Shown here: positions 5,967 through 5,997 of the stretch, one piece after another | How the letters are laid out: each line of letters opens with the position of its first letter | Numbering within the stretch: the stretch's first letter is position 1 | From: an uncultured Erysipelotrichaceae bacterium | GTDB lineage: Bacteria > Bacillota_I > Bacilli_A > RFN20 > CAG-826 | Assembly (NCBI GenBank): GCA_902791085.1 | Contig: CADAUN010000091.1 | Location: forward strand, 1-5,997 | Direction of reading: 5' to 3' | Length of the DNA: 5,997 nt | Notes under the pieces: generated by a model | Database searches by the model: none | What the model saw: only the letters and a program-made list of their open reading frames with translations | Told to the model about the DNA's origin: nothing | Made by a program: the position numbers and the translations under genes

Positions 5967-5993
5967 AAAAAATTGCCCCCTACTTGTTAGGCA
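5967..5993 (-). terminator. Possible terminator of an upstream gene, cut by the window edge
   Basis: On the minus strand TGCCTA (5993-5988) can pair with TAGG (5982-5979) and with GCA (5976-5974) across a G-rich bulge, or TGCC can pair directly with GGCA. Six T (5972-5967) follow closely. The stem is short and more of it may lie beyond the edge, so this is tentative. It would mark the end of a further minus-strand unit. Confidence 0.4.
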
Positions 5994-5997
5994 GTAA

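Overview
The window looks like a housekeeping stretch of a Bacillota-type (low-GC Gram-positive lineage) chromosome. Evidence for this is the strong purine-rich ribosome binding sites before every gene, sigma-A-like promoters, a CIRCE-like operator in front of groES-groEL, a CcpA/LacI-type repressor and Firmicute-style intrinsic terminators. Tryptophan is encoded by TGG at each site I checked and no TGA interrupts a gene, so the code appears standard. This argues against Mycoplasma/Spiroplasma proper. Protein features such as the divergent GroEL with no GGM tail would suit an uncultured Bacilli or an Erysipelotrichia/Mollicutes-related lineage, but I cannot place it more finely by eye.

All five genes lie on the minus strand, so transcription runs from high to low coordinates. 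In that order they are a nicotinate phosphoribosyltransferase (pncB, 5849-4338), a LacI-family regulator (4154-3138), the co-chaperonin groES (2959-2666) with the chaperonin groEL (2629-1010), and tyrosyl-tRNA synthetase (tyrS, 861 to the window edge, 3' end missing). The window divides into four separate transcription units. Each has its own recognisable promoter, and the first three end in an intrinsic terminator: 4314-4279 after pncB, 3123-3096 after the regulator and 989-962 after groEL. A partial terminator-like hairpin at 5993-5967 suggests another minus-strand unit ends just beyond the right edge.

The genes do not form one pathway. PncB makes nicotinate mononucleotide for NAD, TyrS charges tRNA-Tyr, GroES/GroEL fold proteins, and the LacI-type regulator has no obvious target in view apart from possibly its own promoter. 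The points worth a second look are regulatory or concern protein divergence. They are a degenerate CIRCE overlapping the groES -35, a direct-repeat CG-centred candidate operator before the regulator gene, a hairpin leader with alternative pairing before tyrS, a His/Cys cluster and unusual effector pocket in the regulator, and unusual GroEL apical and C-terminal sequences. I see no mobile element, CRISPR array, rRNA or tRNA, no gene-free gap longer than 300 bases, and no clear sign of a wholly new system.
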